Positions 7,227 to 15,938 of a DNA stretch of 35,508 bases are shown here, piece after piece. Under the pieces are notes generated by a model. It made no database searches. It had not been told where the DNA came from and was given only the letters and a program-made list of their open reading frames with translations. The stretch spans positions 1-35,508 of the forward strand of contig JAHIKI010000028.1 in the NCBI GenBank assembly GCA_018897435.1. Direction: 5' to 3'. Position numbers and translations under genes: made by a program. Numbering within the stretch: the first letter of the stretch is position 1; each line of letters begins with the position of its first letter. The DNA comes from Acidobacteriota bacterium. GTDB taxonomy: Bacteria; Acidobacteriota; Aminicenantia; UBA2199.

Positions 7227-7244
7227 TGTATAACATGTATAACA
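7227..7244 (-). promoter_or_regulatory. Probable antitoxin operator: tandem 9-mer
   Basis: TGTATAACA occurs twice in tandem (7227-7235 and 7236-7244) ten bases upstream of the antitoxin start codon. Short iterated sites are the usual targets of RHH dimers. On the minus strand each unit reads TGTTATACA, so it can also overlap a -10 element (TTATAC). Confidence 0.5.
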
Positions 7245-7260
7245 TAAACCGGGATATCTG

Positions 7261-7392
7261 TCAACGCTTTTTATATTTCCCATTCACCATCAATGCTATT
7301 CCGGTATTTTGCAGATTTCGAAAATCGCGACATATCAGGCTCCCTGCCTCGCGCGCAGCCCGTAAAGCGGTTTTCAGTAGAAGGTCTGGCAT
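7261..7392 (-). pseudogene. IMPase N-terminal fragment
   Basis: 44 codons starting with ATG at 7392 after AGGA. The first 26 residues (MPDLLLKTALRAAREAGSLI, then CRDFRN) align with the start of the intact IMPase at 6561 (MNQLLKIALRAAREAGGLI, then CRDFRN) with no gap beyond the start; nucleotide identity is clearly lower than for the 3'-end repeat. Similarity then stops and the frame runs into unrelated sequence before a TGA next to the antitoxin promoter. It is a non-functional remnant of a paralogous or displaced IMPase gene. Confidence 0.75.
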
Positions 7393-7457
7393 TTTTTATC
7401 CTGTAAAACAACTTATCAGATCGGCTTGTCGATTTCAAATCGAAATCCGCCCTGGTG

Positions 7458-7485
7458 TTGAAATGCGCCCCGGATATAATATAAT
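7458..7485 (+). promoter_or_regulatory. Promoter of the glycosyltransferase, apparently leaderless
   Basis: TTGAAA (7458-7463), a 16-base spacer and TATAAT (7480-7485); a second TATAAT overlaps at 7475-7480. The ATG is at 7492, seven bases past the -10 box, where transcription would begin, and no ribosome binding site is present. An inverted repeat GATTTC/GAAATC (7431-7436 and 7442-7447) just upstream of the -35 box could bind a regulator. Confidence 0.6.
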
Positions 7486-7491
7486 GGCCCC

Positions 7492-8673
7492 ATGTCCAGA
7501 AAAATTGCCGTTGTGGTACAGCGCTACGGGTTGGAGATCAATGGCGGCGCCGAATACCACGCCCGTTTGATCGCTGAAAAGTTAAGCAAATATTTTACGA
7601 TCGAGGTGTTTACCACCACGGCTTGCGATTATGTCACCTGGGACCATCATTACCGCGGCGGGCAAGAATTATTGAACGGGATCAAGGTCAATCGTTTCCG
7701 GGTGAGGAAACCAAGGGATCCGGAAACCTTCGGCAGAATCCAGCGGTACATTTTTGAGGAGGAGCATGTTCTGGAAGATGAATTGAGCTGGCTCGAGGAG
7801 GAAGGGCCGTTGGTTCCGGAATTGCTCCAAGCGCTTGAAAAAAGGGAAAAGGAGTTCGCTTATTTTATATTTTTTTCCTACCGCTATTACCATTCCTATT
7901 ATGGGGTAAGCAAATTCCGCCGTAAAGCCATTCTGGTTCCTACGGCCGAGCACGATCAGGTGGTCTACCTCAGTTTGTTCAAGGATTTTTTCAACCTGCC
8001 GGCGGCGATCGTTTACAATTCCCTGGAGGAAAAGGAGTTGATCAACCGCATCTCCGGGAACGCGGCGCTATGCGGGGACGTGGTCGGCGTCGGCTCCGAG
8101 ATCCCCGAGGGCTTTGATCCGCGCGGGACGTGGGCGCGACTTGGCATCCAGGACAAGTATTTTGTTTATATCGGCCGCCTGGATGAAAACAAGGGTGTTC
8201 CCGAACTGTTCGATTTTTATCTGCGGCTGCTGGCCGAGAAAAAAATCACCTTGAAATTGCTGTTGATCGGCAAAACCTATATTTCCATCCCGGAGCATGA
8301 AAATATCGTCCACATCGGTTTCCAGGAAAACAAAGAAAAATTCGACCTGTTGCAGGGCGCGGATTTCTTGGTCATGCCTTCGCAGTTCGAATCGCTTTCC
8401 ATGGTTGCCCTGGAGGCCTGGGCGATCGGAAAACCGGTTCTGGCCAACGGCAAGACCGAAGTGCTGCGCGGCCAGTGTCAGCGCAGCCAGGGCGGATTGT
8501 GGTATGGCAATTATGATGAATTCAAGGAAGCTTTTCTCATTCTGCAGGCCGATGGTGATTTACGGGAACGCCTGGGGGCCAATGGCAAAAAGTATTTCCT
8601 GGAAAACTATTCCTGGGAAACCATTGAGAATAAATATTTGAAAATCATTGCCGCTTTGGATCAAAGGCGGTGA
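7492..8673 (+). CDS. Glycosyltransferase family 4 (GT-B fold)
   Basis: 393 residues. The N-terminal Rossmann domain begins with IAVVVQRYGLEINGGAEYHA, where the GG loop is the typical acceptor-side motif. The C-terminal domain has YFVYIGRLDENKGVPELF (donor-domain entry with the conserved Gly-Arg-Leu and Lys-Gly) and FESLSMVALEAWAIGKPVLA near residue 300, the E-x7-E sugar-nucleotide-binding motif of GT4. Such enzymes transfer a sugar from a nucleotide donor to lipid-linked or surface polysaccharide at the inner membrane; donor and acceptor are unknown. The gene stands alone and converges on the sigma-54 activator gene. The start coincides with the predicted transcription start. Confidence 0.88.
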   Translation: MSRKIAVVVQRYGLEINGGAEYHARLIAEKLSKYFTIEVFTTTACDYVTWDHHYRGGQELLNGIKVNRFRVRKPRDPETFGRIQRYIFEEEHVLEDELSWLEEEGPLVPELLQALEKREKEFAYFIFFSYRYYHSYYGVSKFRRKAILVPTAEHDQVVYLSLFKDFFNLPAAIVYNSLEEKELINRISGNAALCGDVVGVGSEIPEGFDPRGTWARLGIQDKYFVYIGRLDENKGVPELFDFYLRLLAEKKITLKLLLIGKTYISIPEHENIVHIGFQENKEKFDLLQGADFLVMPSQFESLSMVALEAWAIGKPVLANGKTEVLRGQCQRSQGGLWYGNYDEFKEAFLILQADGDLRERLGANGKKYFLENYSWETIENKYLKIIAALDQRR

Positions 8674-8700
8674 ATCGGGGAAACCAAGCCAACAGTCTTT

Positions 8701-10068
8701 TTAAGGCTGCAGCAAGTACTTTTTAATTTTTGCCAATAAATTGACCCGGGATATCCCCAGTATCTTGGCTGCCTGGGTCTTATTTCCCTTGGTATGTTGG
8801 AGAACGTTTTTGATCTGATCTTTTTCGACCTCGCTTAAAGACTTCAAAGGCAAACCCGTGGCCGAATCTTCCTTGAAATTTGAATTTTCCAAAAAATAGT
8901 GGGGCAGCGATTTTTTATGCAATTCGTTTCCGCTTTCAATGATGATGGCACTGTTGATGATATTCATCAGTTCACGGACGTTTCCCGGATAATCGTACTG
9001 CTTCAGCAACCGCATGGCCGCTTCTGATATTTTTTGGATATTTTTCTGATTCTGCTCATTGAACTTTTTTAAAAAGTGCTGGCACAAAAGCGGGATATCG
9101 CCCTTTCTTTCCCGCAGTGGGATCAGGTAAACCGAACTCATGTTCAGGCGGTAAAACAAATCTTTACGGAAATTTCCCTTTTTCATCTCGCTCAACAAAT
9201 CCTTGTTGGTGGCGGCGAGGATACGGACATCGACTTTTTGATTCTTGGTCGAACCCAGCCTGAAAAATTCACCTTCCTGAAGGACCCTCAGCAACTTTAC
9301 CTGGATCGGCAGCGCCAATTCGCCGATTTCGTCGAGAAAAAGCGTGCCCTTGTCCGCTTCTTCCAGGAATCCTTTTTTGGCCGAACTGGCACCGGTGAAT
9401 GCGCCTTTGTTGTGGCCAAAGAATTCAGACGAAAAAAGTTCGTTGGCGAAAGTTCCGGCATTCACGGCGACAAAGTTTTCATTGCGGCGTTTGCTGATTT
9501 GATGTATGGCCTTGGCGATCAGCTCCTTGCCGCTGCCGCTTTCACCCCAGATCAGAATGCTGTTGTCAGGCTGCGCCATTTTTTCAACCATTTGGAAAAT
9601 CCTGATCATTTCTTTATTCTGGGTAATGATATCCTTGAAAGCGTCCTTGAATTGCAAATGTTCCCTGGAAACCGCGATTTCCGCCTCCATGGCGCTATTG
9701 TCCCTGCGGTTTTCCAAGACAGTTTTAATGATCTTCAGCAATTGGTCATTATCAACCGGTTTGGTCAGATAGTCGAAAGCACCGAGTTTCATTGCCGAAA
9801 CAGCCAACTCTACATCTTCCACCCCGGTCAAGACGATGGTTTCGATATCAATGTTTTTTTCCTTGATATGCTTCAAGATGTCCAATCCGCTCACGTCGGG
9901 CATGTCCATATCCAAAAGCAGCAGATCGTAGTTGCTGTTTTTCAATTCATGAAAAGCTTTGGAGCTGTTAACGAGCGTTGAAACCTCGTATGCCCCGGTT
10001 TGCAACAGCATGATGTTCAGGTAGTTCAAAACCGCCTGATCGTCGTCTATGGCCAGGATTTTCTTCAT
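8701..10068 (-). CDS. Sigma-54-dependent response regulator (NtrC/AtoC type)
   Basis: 455 residues, complete three-domain activator. Receiver 1-120: acidic pocket Asp8-Asp9-Asp10, phospho-acceptor Asp53 (LLLLDMDMPD), Thr81 and Lys103. AAA+ domain about 145-375: Walker A GESGSGKE (175-182), GAFTGA loop that contacts sigma-54 (222-227), Walker B GTLFLDEIGE (241-250), and arginine-finger region FRKDLFYRLN. C-terminal Fis-type helix-turn-helix: NKTQAAKILGISRVNLLAKI. Its ATG overlaps the stop of the histidine kinase gene (ATGA), so they form a two-component pair. The sigma-54 promoter at 19331-19348 heads the same gene cluster and is the obvious candidate target, making a self-controlled operon (inference). 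Confidence 0.95.
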   Translation of the reverse strand: MKKILAIDDDQAVLNYLNIMLLQTGAYEVSTLVNSSKAFHELKNSNYDLLLLDMDMPDVSGLDILKHIKEKNIDIETIVLTGVEDVELAVSAMKLGAFDYLTKPVDNDQLLKIIKTVLENRRDNSAMEAEIAVSREHLQFKDAFKDIITQNKEMIRIFQMVEKMAQPDNSILIWGESGSGKELIAKAIHQISKRRNENFVAVNAGTFANELFSSEFFGHNKGAFTGASSAKKGFLEEADKGTLFLDEIGELALPIQVKLLRVLQEGEFFRLGSTKNQKVDVRILAATNKDLLSEMKKGNFRKDLFYRLNMSSVYLIPLRERKGDIPLLCQHFLKKFNEQNQKNIQKISEAAMRLLKQYDYPGNVRELMNIINSAIIIESGNELHKKSLPHYFLENSNFKEDSATGLPLKSLSEVEKDQIKNVLQHTKGNKTQAAKILGISRVNLLAKIKKYLLQP

Positions 10069-12143
10069 GGGTTTTCCTTTTGCGAGACCGGTATGTATAT
10101 TGAAAAAGTGGTGCCCGAGTCCAATTTGCTTTCCACTTCGATCCGGCCCTTGTGTTCTTTGATTATCCCATAGGCGATGGACAGACCGAGTCCGGTCCCG
10201 CCTTGGTTTCTTTTGGTTGTAAAAAAAGGATCGAAGATCTGCTTCAGGGTTTTTCCGTCAATGCCTTTGCCGTCATCGCTTATTTTCAGCAGGGCTTCAT
10301 TCTCCTTTTCCAAAAATGATGTCGAGATCTCAATGGCCCCCATTTTTTTTTCGATGGCTTGTGAGGCGTTGATCAGGATATTGACGACCACCTGTTCCAG
10401 GCGTTGAGAATTGCCTTTAACTTTCGGGATATTCCCGTTCAGCTCAAGATTGACTTTGGCCTTTCTGCCGATCTGATTGGCAACAAGACGCAGGCAGTTT
10501 TGAATGATATCATTGAGGTCCACCTCATCGTTCAATACGCCGTCATCCCTTTTGGCAAACTTGCGCAACCCTTCCACGATCGTCTTGATGCGATTGGTGC
10601 CCTGAGCCATATCATCCAACAAAATCAGTATGTTGCTTTTAAAAACGTCGTAATTCAAGCGGGCGACCTGCAGGTTCCTGTCATTGCGGGAATAATCGTC
10701 CAAAATGGGAAGAATGTCCTTCATGGCTTCTTGAATGATCGACACGTTGCCGCGAATAAAGGTGTTGGGGTTGTTGATTTCATGGGCGATACCCGAGACA
10801 AGCTGCCCGAGCGAGGCCAGTTTGTCGGTTTGCATCAGTTGGATTTCCATATTTTTCTGCTTGGTGATCAGGCGGGAGAACTCCAACACGCCCTCCACTT
10901 CACCCCGGTCATCAAAAATCGGGTAAGCCTGCAGCAAGTAATACTCGTCGCCGTATTTTTGCTCCAGAGTGATCGACTTTTTCTGTTGAAAAACCATTGC
11001 CCCCGGGCATCTGTCGCATGGCCGCGACAAGTTAAAGATTTTTTTGTGGCATTTGCCGCTGTGGGTCCCCTCCTTGCGGTTGGCCATCTTGATATTGAAG
11101 TCCCGGTCTATCATGACCACCTGGTCGGTTATGGCGTCAAAGAGCGTCTGTAGCTTGTTCCGGCTTTCCTTCAGCTTATCGGTCAGCGAAACCAGTTCCT
11201 TGTTTTTATTGACCAGAAGGTCCTTCTGCTTTTCCAGGTCGGCCGTCCTGGTCTGGACGATCTTTTCAAGGTTTTCGTTTTGCCGGATTAACTCTTGTTC
11301 CAGCTCCTTGCGTAGGCGGATATCCTTGTAGACCTCCTCGATGCAGTGCCGGCCATCAAAATCCACATAGATGAAGGATCCTATTACTGGACACTGTTTG
11401 CCCCTGGAGTCGATCAAACTCATCTCCATCCCTTCCAAGAATCCTTTTTCTTTAAGTTTCTTGAAAATAAACGGCCTGATGCGGGGGATATTGGCATACA
11501 ATTTGTTTTTGACAAAATTCAGTTTGACCGACCCGTCTTCGGGGTAGTGAAGCATCCGGTAAAAGGCTCGATTAGCCTTGAGAATGTCTCCGTTCCGTTT
11601 TGATATGACGATCCCGTCAGGGGCATTTTCGAAAAGATCCTCAAATCGCTTTGTGGATTTCTCCAATTCCTGGGTTTTGGCTTTAACCAGGTCTTTCAAG
11701 TTGCCGACATATTTTTTTAATTCCAGCTGCAGTTCATGCTTTTCAACAGCCTTGGAGATCATGTGGCCGATTTCCTTGATGAGCTTTTTTTCTTCCTCGA
11801 GAAAATCGCCTTCCTTCAAATAACCGATCTTGACGCAACCCCGGGTCTTGCCGTTGACCACGATATCGGAGTGGAGCGAAGCCTTGATATTGTCGCAGGA
11901 TATGGTTCCGGGAGTATATTGGCTTTGGTCCAGAATAATGGCCGCGCACGCCATCTCGGGATATTGAAACCCCTTGACCAGATTTGCCGCAGAATTTTCC
12001 AATATTTGTCCCAGGTTCTTCCCGGACTCAATCTGGGAACTGATGATGTACAGGCATTCAAGTTCTTTGATCCTTTCCTTAAGATCGTATTCGAGCTTTC
12101 GGGCGCATTCAATGCATTCTTTGCGCTGGATGTTTTTTTTCAC
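10065..12143 (-). CDS. GAF/PAS sensor histidine kinase (cytosolic)
   Basis: 692 residues from a GTG at 12143 (AAGG about eight bases upstream). There are no transmembrane segments, so the signal is intracellular. Domains: coiled coil 8-40, GAF about 35-138, coiled coil to 165, PAS1 about 166-280 (FENAPDGIVISKRNGDILKA), a long coiled coil to 332, PAS2 about 333-430, HisKA with phospho-acceptor His454 (SGIAHEINNP), and HATPase_c with N, G1 (DDGKGIDG), F (FDPFFTT) and G2 (GGTGLGLS) boxes. PAS2 carries Cys365, Cys376 and Cys379 (GKCHK, then RPCDRCPG), a set that could hold a metal or sense redox state. It lies between the oxidoreductase genes and its cognate sigma-54 regulator, fitting control of the redox operon. 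Confidence 0.93.
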   Translation of the reverse strand: MKKNIQRKECIECARKLEYDLKERIKELECLYIISSQIESGKNLGQILENSAANLVKGFQYPEMACAAIILDQSQYTPGTISCDNIKASLHSDIVVNGKTRGCVKIGYLKEGDFLEEEKKLIKEIGHMISKAVEKHELQLELKKYVGNLKDLVKAKTQELEKSTKRFEDLFENAPDGIVISKRNGDILKANRAFYRMLHYPEDGSVKLNFVKNKLYANIPRIRPFIFKKLKEKGFLEGMEMSLIDSRGKQCPVIGSFIYVDFDGRHCIEEVYKDIRLRKELEQELIRQNENLEKIVQTRTADLEKQKDLLVNKNKELVSLTDKLKESRNKLQTLFDAITDQVVMIDRDFNIKMANRKEGTHSGKCHKKIFNLSRPCDRCPGAMVFQQKKSITLEQKYGDEYYLLQAYPIFDDRGEVEGVLEFSRLITKQKNMEIQLMQTDKLASLGQLVSGIAHEINNPNTFIRGNVSIIQEAMKDILPILDDYSRNDRNLQVARLNYDVFKSNILILLDDMAQGTNRIKTIVEGLRKFAKRDDGVLNDEVDLNDIIQNCLRLVANQIGRKAKVNLELNGNIPKVKGNSQRLEQVVVNILINASQAIEKKMGAIEISTSFLEKENEALLKISDDGKGIDGKTLKQIFDPFFTTKRNQGGTGLGLSIAYGIIKEHKGRIEVESKLDSGTTFSIYIPVSQKENP

Positions 12144-12172
12144 TTTTCAACCTTTTTAGTGCAACGGGGGCA

Positions 12173-15100
12173 TTATACCACCAGTTTGTTTTTAATTTTA
12201 GTTTGGATGTAGTTTTCGCTGGCAAGCAGCGGTTGTTTCTCCTGGTTGCAGGTGGCGATTTCGATGGTTAGCGGCAGGAATTTCCCCTTGCCGTTGGCAG
12301 TGTGGAAGCTTTCCCGGAACAGGTTTTTTCCCCAGAAGCCGCCCATTTCAACATTTTGGTAAAAGGGGTTGGCTTGCTGGATCTCTTTAAAAACAGCATC
12401 TGTGTTTTTAAATTGCATGGATTGGGTTGTTTTTTCGGCCAAGCGGCAAATAATCTCCCAGTTGGCCATCCCGTTTTTGGGAGGAAATATCGCCTGGTTG
12501 TGCTGCAAACGGCGGTCGCAAGCGGTAAAAGTCCCTGAACTCTCAAGCGGCGTCGATGCCGGCAATACTACGTTGGCTTCTGATGCGCTGGCGCTCATAA
12601 AAAAATCAACAACCAGGGTGAATTCAACAGCAGCCAGCATCTTGCCTGCTGTAGTTACGGCTAGGGGGTTTTCACCAAATATTAGCAGGGCCTTGATTTT
12701 GCTATTGCTGAATCTTTCCCCAAGATCAACCGGGTTGAAAATCTGATCTGGACTGATGTTCCACAATTTCTGGAAACGGCTGATAGCAGGATCGCCATAG
12801 CGGACGCCTCCGGGCAGGTAGCGGGGATCAACGCCCATGTCCAGCAGCCCCTGGGAATTTGCGAATTCGCTGATCAGGATCAGGCCATTGCCGGGCTGGC
12901 CGGTTTTGCCCTGCTGCAACATCAGATTCCCCAGCGCTTTCAAGTCGTCCCGTGATTTTTCCAGACATTGGTCTATGCCATACACAACGATAAAATTGGG
13001 CCTGCCAGAGAGCATGGCCACGATTTGGTCGAATTTTTCCGGTTGGACTCCCGTGGTTTCAACGGTCTCTTTTCTGTCCAGCTTGGCAATGGAGGCTTGA
13101 TACTGGGGGAAATTTTCCGTGCGGCGGCTGATGAAGTCGCTGTCGATCATTTCTTTTTTGATCAGTTTATTGGCGATGCCAGCCAGCAGGGCCGTGTTGG
13201 TCCCGCGTTTGGGATCGAGCCAGAGATCGGCGATCTTGCTGAGGGAATTCTCCGATGAACTGACGGCCACCAGGCGGGCGCCTTTTTTCATGGCTTCCTT
13301 GATTTTCAGCTCGGCAACCAGGTTGTTTTCGGTTAATTCGGCGTTCATGACCATGATGACATCGGCGTTTTTGAATTCATCCATGGTGGTCGTGGAGGCG
13401 GTCAAGCCAAACATCTCATCCAGTGCGTCCAGATCACGGCCGTTGAACATATTGTTGAAGCTGCCGATCAGGTTGGTTTTGAATCCGGCGCGCGCCCATT
13501 TTTGTAGCAGATACAGTTCTTCGTTGGTTAGCCGCGGTGAGGCGAAAACGGCCACGGCTTCAGGACCATATTTATTACTGATGGCATTTATTTTTTTTGC
13601 GGCATGAGCCAGCGCTTTTTCCCAGGAAGTTTCCTGCAACCCCTTTTTGCCTTTCAGCATGGGTTTGAGCAGGCGCTGCTCGTCAAGCATATAGCGATAA
13701 GCGAAACGACCCTTATGGCACAAATACCCCTTGTTGTGGGAATCGCCGTTGAATCCTTCCGCAGAAAATGTGTCTTGATCGAAGACCTTGTACTGCAAAA
13801 CGCAACCGACCGAACAAAAATGGCAGATGGATAAATGCTTTTTGCCCGCCCATGGCCCCGGTTTGACGAAGGGCAGATGCTCGGCAATGGCTCCGGTGGG
13901 ACAGGCGGCGATGCAGTTGCCGCAGGATATGCAATTGGTTTCCAGAAGCTTTTTTTCCATTGAGGGACGGACCACCGACTTGAAGCCGCGGTAGACGAAG
14001 CCCAGGGCAGAGACCTTCAGGATCTCCGAGCAGGTGCGCACGCAGCGACCGCAGGCGATGCACTTATTGGGGTCCAGGGTAATAAAAGGATGAGCTTTGT
14101 CCACTGAGTACTTGCGCACTTCGCCGATGAATTTTTTCAGGTCGATCTTAAAATCTACGGCGTGCTTGCGCAAAGCGCACTCAAAATAAGCGGAACATCC
14201 GCATTCCAGGCAGCGGCGGGTTTCGTTTTTTGCCTGCTGGTCGCTGAAACCCAGTTCGACTTCGGCGAAGGTTTTCGCCCTTTTCGAAGCGGGCAGTTCG
14301 GGCATTTTTTCTTTAGCGATCTTGGCGAACTGGGAGAAATCGCTGTCGGGAATATCCCCGAAGATATCCTTGCGGCTGATGAACTCTTTTTCTTCGCCCG
14401 CGGCTTGCCCGGATCGGACATGGTGATCAATGGCGTTAGCGGCGATCTTGCCATGGGCAATGGCGTCAATGGCCACGGCCGGCCCGGTGGCCATGTCCCC
14501 GCCGGTAAAAACGCCCGGGAGTGATGTTTCAAATGTGCCTTGGTTGAATACCAGTGTATTGTACTTGGTGGATTGCAGCTGGGGATTTTTTTGCAGGCCG
14601 CAGAGGTCCACGTCCTGGCCGATGGCCGATATGACGAAATCACAGGGCAGTTGGTATTCCGAGCCGGGCACTGGCACCGGGCTGCGCCTGCCGCTGGCGT
14701 CCGCTTCGCCCAGCTCCATGCGGATGCAGGTCAGGGCCTTGAGCCGGCCGTTTTCCTGAATCAGTTCGCTGGGAGCGGCAAGCAGGATCAATTCGACATT
14801 TTCATCCAGCGCCGCATCGATCTCCATGTGGTGGGCCGGCATTTCGTTGCGGGTGCGCCGGTACAACAGGGTTACTTTGTCAGCTCCCAGCCTCTTGGCG
14901 GAGCGGGCGGCGTCGATAGCGGTGTTGCCGCCGCCTACGACCACGACATTGCCATATATCTCCGGTTTCTTTTCATTCTGGAGTTGCCAGAGAAAATCGA
15001 TGCCCGGGATTACGCCGGAGATCTGCTCCTCTCCAGGCAGGCGCATATTCTTCGCTTTTTGGGCGCCGAAAGCCAGGTAGATGGCGTCAAATTCCTGTTC

Positions 15101-15925
15101 TTTCAGGTCTTCAATGGTAAAATCCCTGCCCAGAGCGGAATTGGTTTTTACGGTTACGCCCAGGTTGGTGATCCAATTGATCTCCTTGTCCAGCAATTTT
15201 TTAGGCAGGCGGTATTCGGGGATGCCATAGCGCAGCATGCCGCCGAGTTCCGGGGCCTTGTCGAACAGGGTGATCGCATAGCCTTTCAGAAGCAAATAAT
15301 AGGCGCAGGTCAAACCGGCCGGTCCGCCGCCTATCACCGCCACTTTTTTGCCGTTTAGCGGTGCGGGCTGGGGTGTCCAGGGGTCTTCGATGTCGATGTC
15401 TGAAGCGAAGCGTTTCAAGTAGTCGATGCCCACGGTTTCATCCACCCGGTTGCGGCGGCAGGCCACTTCGCATTCGCGCACGCAGACCCGGCCGCAAACC
15501 AGCGGCAGAGGATTGGTTTCCTTGATCAGGCGTATGGCCTCCATGGGTTTGCCCATGGCGATCAGTGCGATATAACCCTGGACGTCCACGCCGGCCGGGC
15601 AAGTCTGCTGGCAGGGAGCCAAACAGTCGGCGTAGTGGTTAGACAGCAGCAGTTCCAGGGCGGTCTTCCTGGCCTCGTGGATACGCGGGTTGTCGGTGTG
15701 GATGACCATCTTGTCGGCCACCGGGCTGGAACACGAGGGGATCAGTTTGCTGACCCCTTCGACCTCCACCACGCAAAGATAACATGAACCGTAAGGAGGG
15801 AGTTTGGGGTCGTGGCACAAAGTGGGTATCTCGGCGAGCTGATTTTCCTGAATCACTTCAAAAATTGTTTGGTTGGGCCGGGCATTGACTTCCTTGCCGT
15901 CAATGGTGATTTTTACATTGTCCAT
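12173..15925 (-). CDS. NuoG/GltD/formate-dehydrogenase-like fusion subunit
   Basis: 1250 residues. Order of domains: N-terminal [2Fe-2S] ferredoxin (Cys37, 48, 51, 65); GltD/NfnB-type 4Fe-4S region (Cys101, 105, 109, 144, 148, 152, 156); FAD/NAD(P)-binding pyridine-nucleotide-disulfide fold (GGGPAG at 199-204, GGGNTAID at 331-338) to about 505; Cys572-575-577; two ferredoxin 4Fe-4S motifs (Cys622-632 and 665-675); then a molybdopterin-oxidoreductase region with its own cluster (Cys701, 704, 708, 736). The last part looks formate-dehydrogenase-like (SGTFTACDRRLQ, ANWEIICRLA), but there is no Cys or Sec at the active-site position (NLIGSFNNMFNG), so formate oxidation is unlikely. With the NuoE/F-like neighbours it probably forms a soluble NAD(P)H:ferredoxin-type complex, possibly electron-bifurcating (inference). 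Confidence 0.88.
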   Translation of the reverse strand: MDNVKITIDGKEVNARPNQTIFEVIQENQLAEIPTLCHDPKLPPYGSCYLCVVEVEGVSKLIPSCSSPVADKMVIHTDNPRIHEARKTALELLLSNHYADCLAPCQQTCPAGVDVQGYIALIAMGKPMEAIRLIKETNPLPLVCGRVCVRECEVACRRNRVDETVGIDYLKRFASDIDIEDPWTPQPAPLNGKKVAVIGGGPAGLTCAYYLLLKGYAITLFDKAPELGGMLRYGIPEYRLPKKLLDKEINWITNLGVTVKTNSALGRDFTIEDLKEQEFDAIYLAFGAQKAKNMRLPGEEQISGVIPGIDFLWQLQNEKKPEIYGNVVVVGGGNTAIDAARSAKRLGADKVTLLYRRTRNEMPAHHMEIDAALDENVELILLAAPSELIQENGRLKALTCIRMELGEADASGRRSPVPVPGSEYQLPCDFVISAIGQDVDLCGLQKNPQLQSTKYNTLVFNQGTFETSLPGVFTGGDMATGPAVAIDAIAHGKIAANAIDHHVRSGQAAGEEKEFISRKDIFGDIPDSDFSQFAKIAKEKMPELPASKRAKTFAEVELGFSDQQAKNETRRCLECGCSAYFECALRKHAVDFKIDLKKFIGEVRKYSVDKAHPFITLDPNKCIACGRCVRTCSEILKVSALGFVYRGFKSVVRPSMEKKLLETNCISCGNCIAACPTGAIAEHLPFVKPGPWAGKKHLSICHFCSVGCVLQYKVFDQDTFSAEGFNGDSHNKGYLCHKGRFAYRYMLDEQRLLKPMLKGKKGLQETSWEKALAHAAKKINAISNKYGPEAVAVFASPRLTNEELYLLQKWARAGFKTNLIGSFNNMFNGRDLDALDEMFGLTASTTTMDEFKNADVIMVMNAELTENNLVAELKIKEAMKKGARLVAVSSSENSLSKIADLWLDPKRGTNTALLAGIANKLIKKEMIDSDFISRRTENFPQYQASIAKLDRKETVETTGVQPEKFDQIVAMLSGRPNFIVVYGIDQCLEKSRDDLKALGNLMLQQGKTGQPGNGLILISEFANSQGLLDMGVDPRYLPGGVRYGDPAISRFQKLWNISPDQIFNPVDLGERFSNSKIKALLIFGENPLAVTTAGKMLAAVEFTLVVDFFMSASASEANVVLPASTPLESSGTFTACDRRLQHNQAIFPPKNGMANWEIICRLAEKTTQSMQFKNTDAVFKEIQQANPFYQNVEMGGFWGKNLFRESFHTANGKGKFLPLTIEIATCNQEKQPLLASENYIQTKIKNKLVV

Positions 15926-15938
15926 GGCTGGGTTCCCC

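Noticed and set aside
13604..15358. Several long plus-strand open frames opposite the fusion gene.
   Set aside because: They are antisense shadows of a GC-rich gene with complete domain motifs on the minus strand.
12173..15925. Annotating the 1250-residue protein as a formate dehydrogenase alpha subunit.
   Set aside because: The catalytic Cys/Sec position is empty, there is no in-frame TGA, and no formate transporter or fdh accessory gene is nearby. A NuoG-like electron-transfer role fits better.
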